A stretch of DNA of 64,000 nt, taken from Anaerolineae bacterium. GTDB taxonomy: Bacteria > Chloroflexota > Anaerolineae > Aggregatilineales > J027. The stretch is taken from the NCBI GenBank assembly GCA_021463865.1, contig JAJTXY010000021.1, positions 1 to 64,000 of the forward strand. The letters run 5' to 3'. The translations under genes and the position numbers were made by a program. A model generated the notes under the pieces. The model ran no database searches and was not told the DNA's origin. It was given only the letters and a program-made list of their open reading frames with translations. Shown here one piece after another: positions 63,779 through 64,000 of this stretch (positions are counted from its first letter, which is position 1; every line of letters starts with the position of its first letter).

Positions 63779-64000
63779 ATGCTGGTGTGTTGGTCGCTCA
63801 TGTTGATTGCCCTCAGCCTTGCCACTGGTTTGATGTGGCTGACGGGCTATTTTTATTACACCTCGGTGGGGATTGATACCGAACGCGAAAACTATGGGTC
63901 AAAGGTCAGTACCCATTATAGGGTGCGCTGGCTCGGTAATGGCTCGATTTGGATCGGGGGTGGGCGGGCCTATGGGGAGATGGATTGGGACAAACCGCTG
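63779..64000 (+). CDS. partial membrane-anchored hypothetical protein, runs off the window
   Basis: Open to the last base (at least 74 residues). The start is uncertain: ATG 63779 is used, but the same frame is open upstream to a TTG at 63734 that lies inside the methyltransferase gene. A hydrophobic helix covers about residues 3-26, preceded in the upstream reading by two Arg, as in a signal anchor. After that the chain is polar and rich in Gly, Trp and Tyr. No family is recognised. It follows the locus genes with no gap and may be part of it. Confidence 0.65.
   Translation, partial: MLVCWSLMLIALSLATGLMWLTGYFYYTSVGIDTERENYGSKVSTHYRVRWLGNGSIWIGGGRAYGEMDWDKPL

Overview
The window reads as a chromosomal segment of a free-living bacterium, most likely a member of the Chloroflexota (Anaerolineae-like). 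That placement is inferred from family content: a Thr/Pro-rich lipoprotein with a parvulin domain, a secreted beta-helix protein with long Pro-Ala-Pro-Thr-Thr linkers, a stand-alone V4R protein, several stand-alone response regulators, and a capsule-type locus with no outer-membrane export gene in view. Genes are densely packed on both strands. There are no rRNA genes, insertion sequences, CRISPR arrays, phage genes or integrases. One tRNA gene, tRNA-Glu(UUC), is present with a good promoter.

Positions 1-12.7 kb are housekeeping and accessory metabolism: a small conserved-looking protein, a secreted beta-propeller-like protein, an EamA transporter, a gamma-glutamyl hydrolase next to glutamate racemase, a parvulin lipoprotein, a response regulator with a long Pro/Ser/Thr tail, tRNA-Ile lysidine synthetase and a large AddA-like helicase-nuclease. 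Positions 13-21.3 kb hold a V4R protein, the tRNA, and a complete branched-chain amino-acid-type (HAAT) ABC transporter with an acyl-CoA synthetase gene inside the operon and an intrinsic terminator between the binding-protein gene and the last ATPase gene.

Positions 21.7-31.9 kb hold an MFS transporter, an SLC13/ArsB-like permease, an FtsX-type permease, and a signalling operon (STAS protein, receiver protein, hybrid histidine kinase, secreted rhodanese). Positions 31.9-38 kb encode a 1330-residue secreted protein with four copies of a Cys-loop module and a C-terminal beta-helix. Beside it lies an ECF sigma/anti-sigma pair. Both have unusual inverted repeats in their upstream regions. Positions 38-45.6 kb are mixed: GNAT, ADP-ribosylglycohydrolase with a possible frameshift, an ABC exporter, a response regulator, a divergent lipid-kinase/phosphatidate-phosphatase pair and a HAD phosphatase.

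Positions 45.8-64 kb are a Wzx/Wzy-dependent exopolysaccharide locus, all on the plus strand. It opens with a single protein that joins a receiver domain, a Wzz chain-length domain and a BY-kinase. Then follow glycosyltransferases, a Wzy-like polymerase, a Wzx flippase, a heparinase II/III-type lyase, a GDP-mannose 6-dehydrogenase very like AlgD, an SDR enzyme, a polysaccharide deacetylase and a methyltransferase, many with overlapping stop/start codons. Together these suggest a uronate-containing (GDP-mannuronate-derived) polymer whose chain length and export may answer directly to a two-component phosphorelay. This locus is the best candidate for an undescribed system. The sugar-phosphate transferase that would start the repeat unit is not in the window and may lie beyond 64 kb.
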